Assembly: GCA_963665525.1 (NCBI GenBank)
Contig: OY762280.1
Coordinates: forward strand, 868,001 to 932,000
Source of the DNA: UBA12077 sp963665525
GTDB taxonomy: Bacteria > Bacteroidota > Bacteroidia > Bacteroidales > UBA12077
Reading direction: 5' to 3'
Length of the DNA stretch: 64,000 bases
In this document: positions 15,856-24,585 of the stretch, piece after piece
Position numbering within the stretch: the stretch's first letter is position 1
How the letters are laid out: each line of letters opens with the position of its first letter
Translations under genes and position numbers: made by a program
Notes under the pieces: generated by a model
Told to the model about the DNA's origin: nothing
The model's input: only the letters and a program-made list of their open reading frames with translations
Database searches by the model: none

Positions 15856-17091
15856 ATGCGAAAAATATTATCAGTACTAGTATTGAGTGCTATTGCAATT
15901 TCTGCATTTGCACAAAAGAAAGATAAAGCTGTTTTTGAAGAATACAAAGCAGGTTTTTATCAAAATTTTATTTTAAAAGATGCATCTGTTGTTGAAGAAA
16001 AACTTCATCCTGAGAAAAAGGAAAAGAAGTTTATGATGGATCATTCTGGTTTAGATTTACCAAATAAAGTTTCTCTTTATAAGAGAGAGTGGGCAAATCC
16101 AGTAATTTCACAAGGAAATGCAGGATCATGCTGGGCCTATTCAACAATATCCATGTACGAATCAGAAATAAAAAGAATACATAATAAAGAGGTTAAGCTC
16201 TCTGAAATATTTATTGTTTATTGGGAGTATGTAGAAAAAGCACGTCGCTTTGTACAGGAAAGAGGAGAATCATTATTTGATCATGGATCAGAAGCAAATG
16301 CAGTAGCAAGAATTATGAATAAATATGGAGCTGTGCCTTACGATCAATATACTGGTTTATTAAACGGAAGAAAATATCATTCACATGATAAAATGTATGA
16401 AGAAATGATGGGATATTTAAATTCTGTGAAAGATAATAATGCATGGAATGAGAATGAAGTGTTAGAAACCATCAAACAAATTATGAAGCATCATATTGGA
16501 GAACCTCCTACAGAATTCATAGTTGATGGAAAGACATATTCTCCTAAATCATATTTAAATGATTATATTAAGATTAATCCAAAAGACTATGTTGAAATTC
16601 TTTCGTATAAACAAGAGCCATATTGGCAACAGGTAGTATATAGTGTTCCTGATAACTGGTGGTATAGTGATGAATATTATAATGTGCCTTTAGATGTTTA
16701 TATGGAGATTATCAAGAATGCAATTCGCAAAGGATATACAGTAAGTATTGGAGGCGATGTGTCTGAATCAGGCTTTTCGAGAAAATCTCAAGTTGCTGTA
16801 GTTGCATCTTACGATATTCCATCAGAGTATATCGATGAAGATGCTCGTCAGTTTCGCTTTTCGAATAAAGCAACAACCGACGATCACGGAATGCATTTGG
16901 TAGGTTACTTGGAAAAAGATGGAGAAGATTGGTATTTAATCAAAGATTCAAGTAGTGGATCAAGAAATAATGATCACAATGCTCCTGAGTTCGGTTATTA
17001 TTTCTTCCACGAAGATTATGTGAAACTAAAAATGATGGGATTTACCATTCATAAAGATGCAGTGAAAGATATCCTGAAAAAGTTTAAATAG
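15856..17091 (+). CDS. Secreted C1 (papain-like) cysteine peptidase, PepC/bleomycin hydrolase-like
   Basis: A 411-residue protein with a clear signal peptide (MRKILSVLVLSAIAISAFAQ), so it should be periplasmic or exported. The oxyanion Gln and catalytic Cys lie in SQGNAGSCWAYSTISMYES, and the catalytic His in DDHGMHLVGYLEKDGEDWYLI. The family's third residue is usually Asn (KNSWG), but here the site reads IKDSSSG, i.e. Asp. The middle (DHGSEANAVARIMNKYGAVPYDQYTG) matches bleomycin hydrolase/PepC relatives found in Bacteroidota. Own terminator downstream. Confidence 0.85.
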   Translation: MRKILSVLVLSAIAISAFAQKKDKAVFEEYKAGFYQNFILKDASVVEEKLHPEKKEKKFMMDHSGLDLPNKVSLYKREWANPVISQGNAGSCWAYSTISMYESEIKRIHNKEVKLSEIFIVYWEYVEKARRFVQERGESLFDHGSEANAVARIMNKYGAVPYDQYTGLLNGRKYHSHDKMYEEMMGYLNSVKDNNAWNENEVLETIKQIMKHHIGEPPTEFIVDGKTYSPKSYLNDYIKINPKDYVEILSYKQEPYWQQVVYSVPDNWWYSDEYYNVPLDVYMEIIKNAIRKGYTVSIGGDVSESGFSRKSQVAVVASYDIPSEYIDEDARQFRFSNKATTDDHGMHLVGYLEKDGEDWYLIKDSSSGSRNNDHNAPEFGYYFFHEDYVKLKMMGFTIHKDAVKDILKKFK

Positions 17092-17100
17092 AATTTATAG

Positions 17101-17131
17101 AAAAGTCTCCTAAAATGGAGACTTTTTTTAT
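17101..17131 (+). terminator. Intrinsic terminator after the C1 peptidase
   Basis: AAAGTCTCC and GGAGACTTT form a 9-bp perfect stem with a 6-nt loop, followed by a run of T. Confidence 0.9.
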
Positions 17132-17170
17132 TTGTATTTACTACATCTCTTAAAATTCATTCAATAATAT

Positions 17171-17178
17171 TATCTTTG
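17171..17178 (+). promoter_or_regulatory. -7 box of guaA
   Basis: TATCTTTG matches TAnnTTTG, about 37 bp before the guaA start. The -33 element is not obvious. No purine riboswitch fold is recognisable in the short leader. Confidence 0.5.
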
Positions 17179-17214
17179 CCTCATTAATAATTTTTAAGGC
17201 CAAAAATAAATTCC

Positions 17215-18744
17215 ATGCACGAAAAGATTTTAATTTTAGATTTCGGGTCACAGTATACACAGCTGATTGCTCGAAGGGTACGTGAGTTAAATGTATATTG
17301 CGAAATACATCCTTTTAATAAGGTGCCGACATTAGATTTAGATTTTAAAGGAGTAATTCTTTCAGGAAGTCCGTTTTCTGTTCGAGATGAAAATGCTCCG
17401 ATACCAGATTTGTCAGAAATAAAATCTAAATATCCATTGTTGGGTGTATGTTATGGGGCACAATTTTTAGCTCATAATTATGGAGGTGAGGTGTTGCCGT
17501 CAAAGCATCGTGAGTATGGCAGGGCTAGGCTCAATTACATCGATACCGAGAGTAAGTTAATGAAAGGTTTAGAGAAAGATACGCAGGTTTGGATGTCGCA
17601 TGGAGATACCATAACCAAAGTTCCTGAAAATTACAAGATCATAACTAGTACAAATGATGTTAAGTATGGAGGATATAAAATAGAAGGTGAAGAAACTTAC
17701 GCTATTCAGTTTCATCCAGAGGTTTATCATACTACGCAAGGTAAGCAGCTTTTAGAAAATTTCTTAGTTGATATCTGTGGTTGTAAACAAGATTGGACAC
17801 CATCGGCATTTGCAGAAGATACAATAAAGGAACTTAAAGCTCAGCTTAGTAATGATAAAGTTGTGCTTGGACTATCTGGAGGTGTTGATTCTTCAGTTGC
17901 AGCAGTTCTTTTAAATAAAGCAATTGGAGATAACTTAACCTGTATTTTTGTGGATAATGGCTTATTACGTAAGAACGAATACGAAAAAGTTCTTGAATCA
18001 TACAAAGATATGGGATTAAATGTAATTGGAGTTGATGCGAAAGATCAATTTTTAGGTCAATTGGCAGGAATTTCAGATCCTGAAGGAAAACGTAAGGTTA
18101 TTGGAAGGGTATTTATCGAAGTTTTTGATCAGGAAGCACATAAAATTCAAGATGTAAAATGGTTAGCTCAAGGAACTATTTATCCTGATGTTATTGAATC
18201 AGTGTCAGTAAACGGACCTTCTGCAACTATTAAATCACATCATAATGTAGGTGGCCTTCCAGAGAAGATGAATCTTAAAATTGTAGAACCTTTAAAACTT
18301 CTGTTTAAAGATGAGGTTCGTAGGGTTGGAGCTTCATTGGAAATGAAAAATGAATTATTACAGCGACATCCATTTCCGGGGCCTGGTTTGGCAATAAGGA
18401 TATTGGGAGATATTACACCAGAGAAAGTTCAGATATTACAAGATGTAGATGATATCTATATTGAAGGACTTAAAGAATATGGCTTGTACGATAAAGTTTG
18501 GCAGGCGGGTGTAATCTTATTACCGGTGCAATCAGTAGGTGTTATGGGTGATGAAAGAACTTATGAAAATGCAGTAGCTTTAAGAGCAGTATCTTCTACT
18601 GATGGAATGACTGCAGACTGGTCGCATTTACCCTATGAGTTTTTAGCTGATATTTCAAACAAGATCATAAATAATGTAAAAGGGATTAATCGTGTAGTTT
18701 ATGATATTAGTTCTAAGCCACCAGCAACAATTGAGTGGGAATAA
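17215..18744 (+). CDS. guaA: GMP synthase (glutamine-hydrolysing)
   Basis: A 509-residue GMP synthetase converting XMP, ATP and glutamine to GMP in the cytoplasm. The N-terminal class I amidotransferase has nucleophile Cys in LGVCYGAQFLAH and the His-Glu pair in IQFHPEVYHT. The ATP pyrophosphatase P-loop is GLSGGVDSSVAA. The C-terminal dimerisation domain carries RHPFPGPGLAIRILG and ends in the typical KPPATIEWE. All parts are present and the length is normal. A terminator follows directly. Confidence 0.97.
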   Translation: MHEKILILDFGSQYTQLIARRVRELNVYCEIHPFNKVPTLDLDFKGVILSGSPFSVRDENAPIPDLSEIKSKYPLLGVCYGAQFLAHNYGGEVLPSKHREYGRARLNYIDTESKLMKGLEKDTQVWMSHGDTITKVPENYKIITSTNDVKYGGYKIEGEETYAIQFHPEVYHTTQGKQLLENFLVDICGCKQDWTPSAFAEDTIKELKAQLSNDKVVLGLSGGVDSSVAAVLLNKAIGDNLTCIFVDNGLLRKNEYEKVLESYKDMGLNVIGVDAKDQFLGQLAGISDPEGKRKVIGRVFIEVFDQEAHKIQDVKWLAQGTIYPDVIESVSVNGPSATIKSHHNVGGLPEKMNLKIVEPLKLLFKDEVRRVGASLEMKNELLQRHPFPGPGLAIRILGDITPEKVQILQDVDDIYIEGLKEYGLYDKVWQAGVILLPVQSVGVMGDERTYENAVALRAVSSTDGMTADWSHLPYEFLADISNKIINNVKGINRVVYDISSKPPATIEWE

Positions 18745-18755
18745 ATCATTTAAAT

Positions 18756-18781
18756 AAAAAGGGATAGGTTCCCTTTTTTTT
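18756..18781 (+). terminator. Intrinsic terminator after guaA
   Basis: AAAAAGGG (18756-18763) pairs with CCCTTTTT (18771-18778) around a short loop, with further T. Confidence 0.85.
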
Positions 18782-18880
18782 ATTTTTGATAAATTGATTC
18801 ATCCGTTCAATAAAATTGCTAAGAAATTACTATATTACACACTTGAAATAGTGATTAATTCAAAATGCCAACTTACAATA

Positions 18881-19279
18881 ATGGAAAATCTTTATATTGA
18901 ACCAACTGAATTTAGTCCAAGAATATTATTTGATACCAATGCAAAGAAATTTGAGCTTCAAGGAATTTCACGTCCAGAAGATGTTATTGCATTTTATGAA
19001 TCTGTTCTTTATAAGATTGAAGGATATATACAAAAAGTAATATCAGAAGTTACAGATTTTAAGACTTTCGAATTTAACTTAAAATTTGATCTGGAATATA
19101 TGAATTCAGCATCATCAAAGTATATTTTACAAATACTGGATCATTTTAAGCAGTTGTTTAGTAAAGGAGCAAAAATTAATGTAGACTGGTATTACGAAGA
19201 TATAGATGATCAGATATTCGAGGATGGTGAAGATTTATCTGATGTCATTAAAATACCATTTAATTTAATCTCAAGATAA
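18881..19279 (+). CDS. SiaC-like (DUF1987) regulatory protein, divergent paralogue
   Basis: A 132-residue DUF1987/SiaC-family protein. It aligns along its whole length with the canonical SiaC at 24116-24496: MENLYIEPTEFSPRILFD at the start, LEYMNSASSKYIL in the middle, VDWYYEDIDDQIFEDGEDLSDVIKIPFNLI at the end. The phosphoacceptor Thr of the NTSS motif is replaced by Ser (NSASS, Ser76). I chose the ATG at 18881 because it aligns with the family start; an upstream ATG at 18794 sits just after the guaA terminator and adds unrelated residues. It lies 49 bp before a CtpA-type protease. Role unknown. Confidence 0.82.
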   Translation: MENLYIEPTEFSPRILFDTNAKKFELQGISRPEDVIAFYESVLYKIEGYIQKVISEVTDFKTFEFNLKFDLEYMNSASSKYILQILDHFKQLFSKGAKINVDWYYEDIDDQIFEDGEDLSDVIKIPFNLISR

Positions 19280-19328
19280 CAATTTGACAATATTTTTGTT
19301 AAATATTTTAGAATCAAAAAACTAAATT

Positions 19329-20930
19329 ATGGCCAGATTAAAATCTATTAAATATATACTGATCTTATTATTCTTATTCCCGGCTCAGGTTTTCTCCCAA
19401 TATCTTACAGAAGATATTTTTAAATTTAGTAGAGCTCTTGGTTATATATCTGCCTATTATGTTGATTCTGTAGATTCAAAGCAGATGGTTGAAGATGCCA
19501 TAGTGGATATGTTAAAAGATCTCGATCCGCATTCTGTTTATATCCCTGCTGATGAGGTTAAAGAAATGAATGAGCCTTTGGAAGGTAATTTCGAAGGGAT
19601 TGGAATTCAGTTTAATATTTTAAACGATACAATTTATGTAATAGCACCTATCTCTGGTGGACCATCAGAAAAAGTTGGGCTAAGAGCAGGAGATCGGATT
19701 GTTGAGGTTGATGGTGAAAATGTTGCTATTATAGAAATAACAACACAAGGTGTACGCGATAGACTTTTAGGTGAAAAAGGAACAAAAGTGAAAGTTGGAA
19801 TTAAACGTAAAGGAGTAGATGAGATTTTACATTTTACAATTACCAGAGATAAAATCCCAATCTATAGTGTTGATGCTGCATATATTATGGATGAAGATAT
19901 AGCATACATAAAAATAAATAGGTTTGCCATGACTACTCTTGATGAGTTTAATGAAAAAATGACTTTATTAAAAGAGAGAGGTGCAAACTCATTAATCCTT
20001 GATCTTAGAGGTAATGGTGGTGGTTATTTAGATCAAGCCATTGAGCTGGCAGATCAGTTTCTAGAGAAAGATCAGTTGATAGTTTATACTAAAGGTTTGC
20101 AGTCTCCGACTACGAAAAGCCGAGCAACAGGAAAAGGACAGTTTAAAAATGGAAATGTTATTGTGTTAATTGATGAAGGTTCAGCATCGGCTAGTGAAAT
20201 TGTGTCAGGGGCAATCCAGGATTGGGATCGAGGTGTCATAGTAGGACGTAGATCGTTTGGAAAAGGATTGGTTCAAAAACCAATGTTTTTGCCAGATGGT
20301 TCCATGATGCGATTAACAGTTGCAAGATATTATACTCCTACTGGTAGATTAATCCAGAAATCATACGAAGATGGTAAGGATGAATATGAGAAGGAACTAT
20401 TGCATCGATATGAACATGGTGAGTTTTTAAACCAAGATAGTATTGATTTTCCAGATTCATTAAAATATAAGACCTTAAAGAATAATAGAACAGTTTACGG
20501 TGGAGGTGGTATCATGCCAGATATTTTTGTTCCTCTAGATACAACTACCGTTACTGATTTTTATAGTAAAATTATTAGAGAGGGAGTATTAAATTCATTT
20601 ATACTTGAATATATTGATAAAAACAGAAAAAAACTAAAAGCAAAATATCCTGAATTTAATACCTTCATTAATCTGTTTGAAGTTACAGATAAATTATTAT
20701 TTGACTTGAGAGACTATGGTAAAGAAAATGATGTTGAAACCTCTGATGAAGAATTTAAAGAATCAGAAGAGGATTTAATCTTAATCATTAAAGCCTTAAT
20801 TGCACGAGATTTATGGGATATGAGTGAGTATTTTCAAATTGTAAATGTTCGCGATAAAGGATTTAATAAAGCCATAGATATTATGCATAATTGGGATTAT
20901 TATCAAAAACAAGTTCTAAATACCCAATAA
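19329..20930 (+). CDS. S41 family C-terminal processing peptidase (CtpA/Prc-like)
   Basis: A 533-residue periplasmic serine protease that trims or degrades envelope proteins from the C-terminus. A signal peptide (YILILLFLFPAQVFSQ) is followed by an N-terminal helical segment (DPHSVYIPADE) and a PDZ domain (about 85-170, GLRAGDRIVEVDGENV). The S41 core has the Ser in IDEGSASASEIVSGAIQD and the Lys in RRSFGKGLVQ, giving the Ser-Lys dyad. LTVARYYTPTGRLIQ is also typical. The C-terminal 150 residues are an extension common in Bacteroidota homologues. Confidence 0.93.
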   Translation: MARLKSIKYILILLFLFPAQVFSQYLTEDIFKFSRALGYISAYYVDSVDSKQMVEDAIVDMLKDLDPHSVYIPADEVKEMNEPLEGNFEGIGIQFNILNDTIYVIAPISGGPSEKVGLRAGDRIVEVDGENVAIIEITTQGVRDRLLGEKGTKVKVGIKRKGVDEILHFTITRDKIPIYSVDAAYIMDEDIAYIKINRFAMTTLDEFNEKMTLLKERGANSLILDLRGNGGGYLDQAIELADQFLEKDQLIVYTKGLQSPTTKSRATGKGQFKNGNVIVLIDEGSASASEIVSGAIQDWDRGVIVGRRSFGKGLVQKPMFLPDGSMMRLTVARYYTPTGRLIQKSYEDGKDEYEKELLHRYEHGEFLNQDSIDFPDSLKYKTLKNNRTVYGGGGIMPDIFVPLDTTTVTDFYSKIIREGVLNSFILEYIDKNRKKLKAKYPEFNTFINLFEVTDKLLFDLRDYGKENDVETSDEEFKESEEDLILIIKALIARDLWDMSEYFQIVNVRDKGFNKAIDIMHNWDYYQKQVLNTQ

Positions 20931-20956
20931 AATCTGGAATATTGTAATTAATAAGA

Positions 20957-20964
20957 TATCTTTG
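20957..20964 (+). promoter_or_regulatory. -7 box upstream of pnuC
   Basis: TATCTTTG matches TAnnTTTG 22 bp before the pnuC ATG. The space is too short for a riboswitch, so no NAD+ or TPP element controls this transcript from here. Confidence 0.45.
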
Positions 20965-20986
20965 CAGCGTTTTTAAATTAACTGAA

Positions 20987-21592
20987 ATGTTGCACAATAT
21001 CTTCTCATGGATCTTCGATCATTACATTGAAATTTTAGGTGCCGTTTTTGGATTGTTATACATTTTATTATCCATTAAACAAAATATATGGTGTTGGCCG
21101 GTAGGATTGGTTACATCAGCATTATATATTTATGTATTTTTTGTATCAAAATTTTATGCCGATATGAGCTTACAGGTTTATTACCTGATTGTTAGTGCTT
21201 ATGGTTGGTATCATTGGAAATTTGGTGCAAAAAGTAAAAAAACAGATGATCTTAAAGTAAGTAAAGTAAATATAAAACTAGGTGTTATTTTATTTGTTAT
21301 CAATGCACTGCTATTTCTAATAATTGCATATGTTTTAGTAAACTTTACGGATTCTGAAATTCCATATTGGGATGCCTTTACAACAGCAGCAAGTTTTATT
21401 GCAACATGGATGTTAGCTCGAAAAATAATTGAACATTGGATTATCTGGATTATTGTTGATGCTGTTTCTTTAGGTTTATACGTATATAAAGGATTATATC
21501 CAACAGTGATACTTTTTGGGGTTTATACTGTTTTGGCAGTTTTAGGTTATATAGAATGGAAAAAAGAGATAACAAAGAGCTTAGTCGAATAG
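20987..21592 (+). CDS. pnuC: Nicotinamide riboside transporter PnuC
   Basis: A 201-residue inner-membrane protein of the PnuC family (facilitated vitamin uptake trapped by phosphorylation). Seven hydrophobic segments are visible. The family motif is WCWPVGLVTSALYIYVFF..KFYADMSLQVYYLIVSAYGWYHW, with AARK/SLGLYVYKGLYPT later. PnuC-like proteins can carry thiamine (PnuT) or riboflavin (PnuX), but here the next gene encodes a NadR-like nucleoside kinase, which supports nicotinamide riboside. The gene overlaps that kinase by 37 nt. Confidence 0.9.
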   Translation: MLHNIFSWIFDHYIEILGAVFGLLYILLSIKQNIWCWPVGLVTSALYIYVFFVSKFYADMSLQVYYLIVSAYGWYHWKFGAKSKKTDDLKVSKVNIKLGVILFVINALLFLIIAYVLVNFTDSEIPYWDAFTTAASFIATWMLARKIIEHWIIWIIVDAVSLGLYVYKGLYPTVILFGVYTVLAVLGYIEWKKEITKSLVE

Positions 21593-22095
21593 TATTAATT
21601 GGCGCAGAATCAACAGGGAAAACGGATCTGGCTGAGTATCTTTCGAAAGAATTTAATACGATTTGTGTTCCTGAATATGCACGACAGTATGTTGAAAACC
21701 TACATCGCTCATATACATATACTGATGTTGAATATATTGCAAATCAACAAGTTATATTAGAACAAGATGCTGTACAGAAAGCAAATAAAGTACTGTTTTA
21801 TGATACGTTTCTAATCATCACCAAGGTTTGGTTTAAATTGGTTTACAATAAAATACCAAGTTGGATTCACAAAAGTATTGAAAATAGTAAGATTGATTTG
21901 TTTTTATTATGTAATAATGAAATTCCTTGGATTGCTGATTCTGTTAGAGAAAATGGTGGAGAAATGAGAGAAAAGTTATTTAAGATATATGAGGATGAAT
22001 TAAAGCACTATAATTTTAATTATAAGATTATAAAAGGACTAGGAGATAAGCGTAGAGAGAATGCTTTAAGCATTGTAAATGATTTTTTGAATTAA
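21556..22095 (+). CDS. NadR-like nicotinamide riboside kinase
   Basis: A 179-residue P-loop kinase matching the C-terminal kinase half of NadR, without the HTH or adenylyltransferase domains. Walker A is GAESTGKT (residues 16-23). It continues with VPEYARQYVENL, IANQQVILEQDA, LFYDTFLIITKVWF and a lid-like PWIADSVRENGGEMREKLF, all features of ribosylnicotinamide kinase. Phosphorylation to NMN traps the vitamin brought in by PnuC. Translation is probably coupled to pnuC through the long overlap. Confidence 0.9.
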   Translation: MEKRDNKELSRIVLIGAESTGKTDLAEYLSKEFNTICVPEYARQYVENLHRSYTYTDVEYIANQQVILEQDAVQKANKVLFYDTFLIITKVWFKLVYNKIPSWIHKSIENSKIDLFLLCNNEIPWIADSVRENGGEMREKLFKIYEDELKHYNFNYKIIKGLGDKRRENALSIVNDFLN

Positions 22096-22108
22096 AATAT
22101 AAGAAAAA

Positions 22109-23269
22109 GTGGAAAGCGAGAACAACAAATTTCAGTTAGTGGCAAAAACCTTTAAAGGATTAGAAGATGTGCTTTTTAATGAGTTAGAGCAATTAGGAGC
22201 TTCTGATCTTAAAAAAGCAAATAGGGCGGTTGAGTTTACAGGAGATAAAGCATTGATGTATAGGGCAAACTTCCATTTAAGAACAGCACTCAGAATTTTA
22301 AAGCCTATTGCTGAATTTAACGTAAAAGACGAAAATGAATTATATCAACAAATTCAAACAATTGACTGGACCAATTATTTTGATTTAAAAAACACATTTG
22401 CTATCGATAGTGTAGTACATTCCGATAACTTTTCGCATTCAAAATACGTGGCTTTAAAAGTAAAGGATGCTATTGTTGATCAGTTTCGTGAAAAATTCAA
22501 AAAAAGACCTTATGTAGAAACTGAAAATCCGGATATTCGAATTAGCATCCATATTGCAAATGAATTGTGTACAGTATCTTTGGATAGCTCAGGAGAGTCT
22601 TTACATAAAAGAGGATATCGAATTAAAACGAATAAGGCTCCTATTAATGAGGTGCTTGCTGCAGGAATGATCTTACTTTCTGGATGGGATAAAAAAAGTG
22701 TTTTCGTTGATCCTATGTGTGGATCAGGAACTTTAATTATTGAAGCAGCTATGATAGCCAATAATATTCCTCCCGGTGTTTACAGACAAAAATTTGGTTT
22801 TGAAACATGGAAAGATTTCGATAATGACTTATTAGAGGAAATATACGAAGAAGATACTGTAGAACCTGATTTTGATATTAAAATTATAGGTTCCGATATT
22901 TCTGAAATTGCAATTAGAATTGCAAGAGAAAATATAGCCAATGCAGGCTTAAAGAAGAAAATTGAACTTCAAATCAATCCAATTGAAAATTATATTCCAC
23001 CAGCTGAAGGAGGTATTATTGTAACCAATCCACCATATGGAGAGCGAATTAAAAAGAATGAGATCAATAATTTTTATAAAGTTCTAGGAGATCGATTTAA
23101 GAATAGATATCAAGGATATGAGGCCTGGTTAATAAGTAGCAACTTTGATGCAATTAAACATATTGGGCTACGCCCTTCACAAAAGATGACGCTTTTTAAT
23201 GGACCTTTAGAGTGTAAATTCTTGAATTATTCCATATACGAAGGAAGCAAAAAGAAGAAGTTTCAATAA
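22109..23269 (+). CDS. THUMP-domain RNA (guanine-N2) methyltransferase, RlmL-like
   Basis: A 386-residue class I methyltransferase of the UPF0020 family. An N-terminal ferredoxin-like/THUMP region (about 1-165) precedes a Rossmann domain with VDPMCGSGTLIIEAAMIANN, the SAM motif IIGSDISEIAIRIARENI and the catalytic NPPYGERI. It corresponds to the N-terminal half of E. coli RlmL (G2445 of 23S rRNA); the target here is inferred. The start is GTG at 22109, 13 bp after the kinase, because no ATG lies close and the family start aligns there. Confidence 0.9.
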   Translation: MESENNKFQLVAKTFKGLEDVLFNELEQLGASDLKKANRAVEFTGDKALMYRANFHLRTALRILKPIAEFNVKDENELYQQIQTIDWTNYFDLKNTFAIDSVVHSDNFSHSKYVALKVKDAIVDQFREKFKKRPYVETENPDIRISIHIANELCTVSLDSSGESLHKRGYRIKTNKAPINEVLAAGMILLSGWDKKSVFVDPMCGSGTLIIEAAMIANNIPPGVYRQKFGFETWKDFDNDLLEEIYEEDTVEPDFDIKIIGSDISEIAIRIARENIANAGLKKKIELQINPIENYIPPAEGGIIVTNPPYGERIKKNEINNFYKVLGDRFKNRYQGYEAWLISSNFDAIKHIGLRPSQKMTLFNGPLECKFLNYSIYEGSKKKKFQ

Positions 23270-23536
23270 ATGGATTCTGCGTTAATATAAGAAAAACTAT
23301 CATTCATTAAGTTTTTCAATACGATTAAAAAAAAAATTTTGATACAATTAATTACTTGTTTATTTTTAATAAGAAAATTTTAAGAAAATAAGTAATAATA
23401 ATTTTGTCAGATTAAGTTGAATCCTTTATTTTTCGGATTTATTATTAAAATGAACCAAATTTTAATAATATTTGTTTTAAGTTGAAAAAAGTTTTAAATT
23501 TATACAACTTGATAAGACATAAACTATATAGCCTTT

Positions 23537-24082
23537 ATGAGCTTCAACATTGAAGAGCGTTATACAAAAATGAATAAAGGGGAAGTACTTCTTGCTTATA
23601 AAGGAAGTATAACTGCTGAACTAATTACTAATGTGCTAGGAGTGGTAGAATCCAAACTCGATCATGTTATTAATAAATCTGTAACGAAAAAGAAAATATA
23701 CAATATTCTAGTAGAAAGTTTACAGAACTTATATCATCATGTTGATGATTTACCAGAGTTGGCAAATGAAGGGATGGATATTCATTTTGGGATTTTTGTT
23801 ATTTCTAAATCTGGTGAATTTTACGACATTAGAACAGGAAATTTTATTAGGAACGATAAAGTAAAAAAATTGAAAGAACGTTTAGAAAAGATAAAATCTT
23901 TATCGAAAGAAGAATTAAAAGAATTGTATAAATTTGTGCTCAATAATCAGAAGTTTTCTGATAAAGGAGGAGGAGGCCTTGGTTTAATTGATATAGCAAG
24001 AAGAACTGATGGCCGTATGAATTACGAATTTGATAATTATAATGATGATTATTCGTTTTTTAGCCTAAGCGTTACAATATAG
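23537..24082 (+). CDS. SiaB family protein kinase (DUF6272)
   Basis: A 181-residue GHKL-like protein of the SiaB family. It has a conserved N-terminal helix region with the ATP-binding Asn/His area (YNILVESLQNLYHHVDD) and a glycine-rich lid (FSDKGGGGLGLIDIARR). In Pseudomonas, SiaB phosphorylates SiaC and the SiaA phosphatase reverses it, which controls the diguanylate cyclase SiaD. Here the next gene, 33 bp downstream, encodes SiaC, but neither SiaA nor SiaD is in the window. The output of the switch is therefore unknown. Confidence 0.85.
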   Translation: MSFNIEERYTKMNKGEVLLAYKGSITAELITNVLGVVESKLDHVINKSVTKKKIYNILVESLQNLYHHVDDLPELANEGMDIHFGIFVISKSGEFYDIRTGNFIRNDKVKKLKERLEKIKSLSKEELKELYKFVLNNQKFSDKGGGGLGLIDIARRTDGRMNYEFDNYNDDYSFFSLSVTI

Positions 24083-24115
24083 AACAAAAATAAAAACTTA
24101 AAATAACACAACAAT

Positions 24116-24496
24116 ATGGAATCAATTTCAATAGAAGGAACACCCAAGACTCCAACTGTAAATTTTGATGCCTCTACAGGAATAATTGAAGTGAAAGGTA
24201 GATCAATACCTGAAAATTCGATAGAGTTTTATCGCCCGTTAGTAGAGTGGTTAGAAGAATATTCTAAAGAACCTCAGGCTTTAACAACAGTAAATATACA
24301 GTTAGAATATTTTAACACGAGTTCATCCAAATGTATATTAGATGTTTTTAAAAAGCTGGAAGCGATAAAAAAAGCGCGTAACGAGGTGGTTATTAACTGG
24401 TATTACGAAGAGGATGATGAAGATATGTTGGAAGCTGGTGAAGACTATGAATCAATTATTCGTATTCCATTTAAAATGATTGAAGTTGTTGATTAA
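24116..24496 (+). CDS. SiaC family regulatory phosphoprotein (DUF1987)
   Basis: A 126-residue canonical SiaC/DUF1987 protein. The phosphoacceptor Thr is residue 68 in LEYFNTSSSKCILD, the same position as in the Pseudomonas protein. Other hallmarks are VKGRSIPENSIEFYRPL, NWYYEEDDEDMLEAGEDYESIIRIPFKMIE. It should switch between phosphorylated and free states under the kinase encoded just upstream. A second SiaC-like protein with Ser at this site lies 5 kb away (18881-19279). An intrinsic terminator closes the operon. Confidence 0.9.
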   Translation: MESISIEGTPKTPTVNFDASTGIIEVKGRSIPENSIEFYRPLVEWLEEYSKEPQALTTVNIQLEYFNTSSSKCILDVFKKLEAIKKARNEVVINWYYEEDDEDMLEAGEDYESIIRIPFKMIEVVD

Positions 24497-24556
24497 TATT
24501 CAACAGGAATAAGAAAAAAAGCGATAAAAATTTCTATCGCTGATAAATTATAATCG

Positions 24557-24585
24557 TACCCATCATTTTTGATGGGTATTTTTTT
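24557..24585 (+). terminator. Intrinsic terminator of the SiaB-SiaC operon
   Basis: TACCCATCA (24557-24565) and TGATGGGTA (24570-24578) form a 9-bp perfect stem with a 4-nt loop and a run of seven T. A second hairpin, AGCGATA/TATCGCT (about 24520-24541), lies just upstream and may assist. Confidence 0.88.

Noticed and set aside
20931..20986. TPP or NAD+ riboswitch in front of pnuC
   Set aside because: Only 56 bp separate the genes, and they contain a -7 box. There is no room for or trace of an aptamer.
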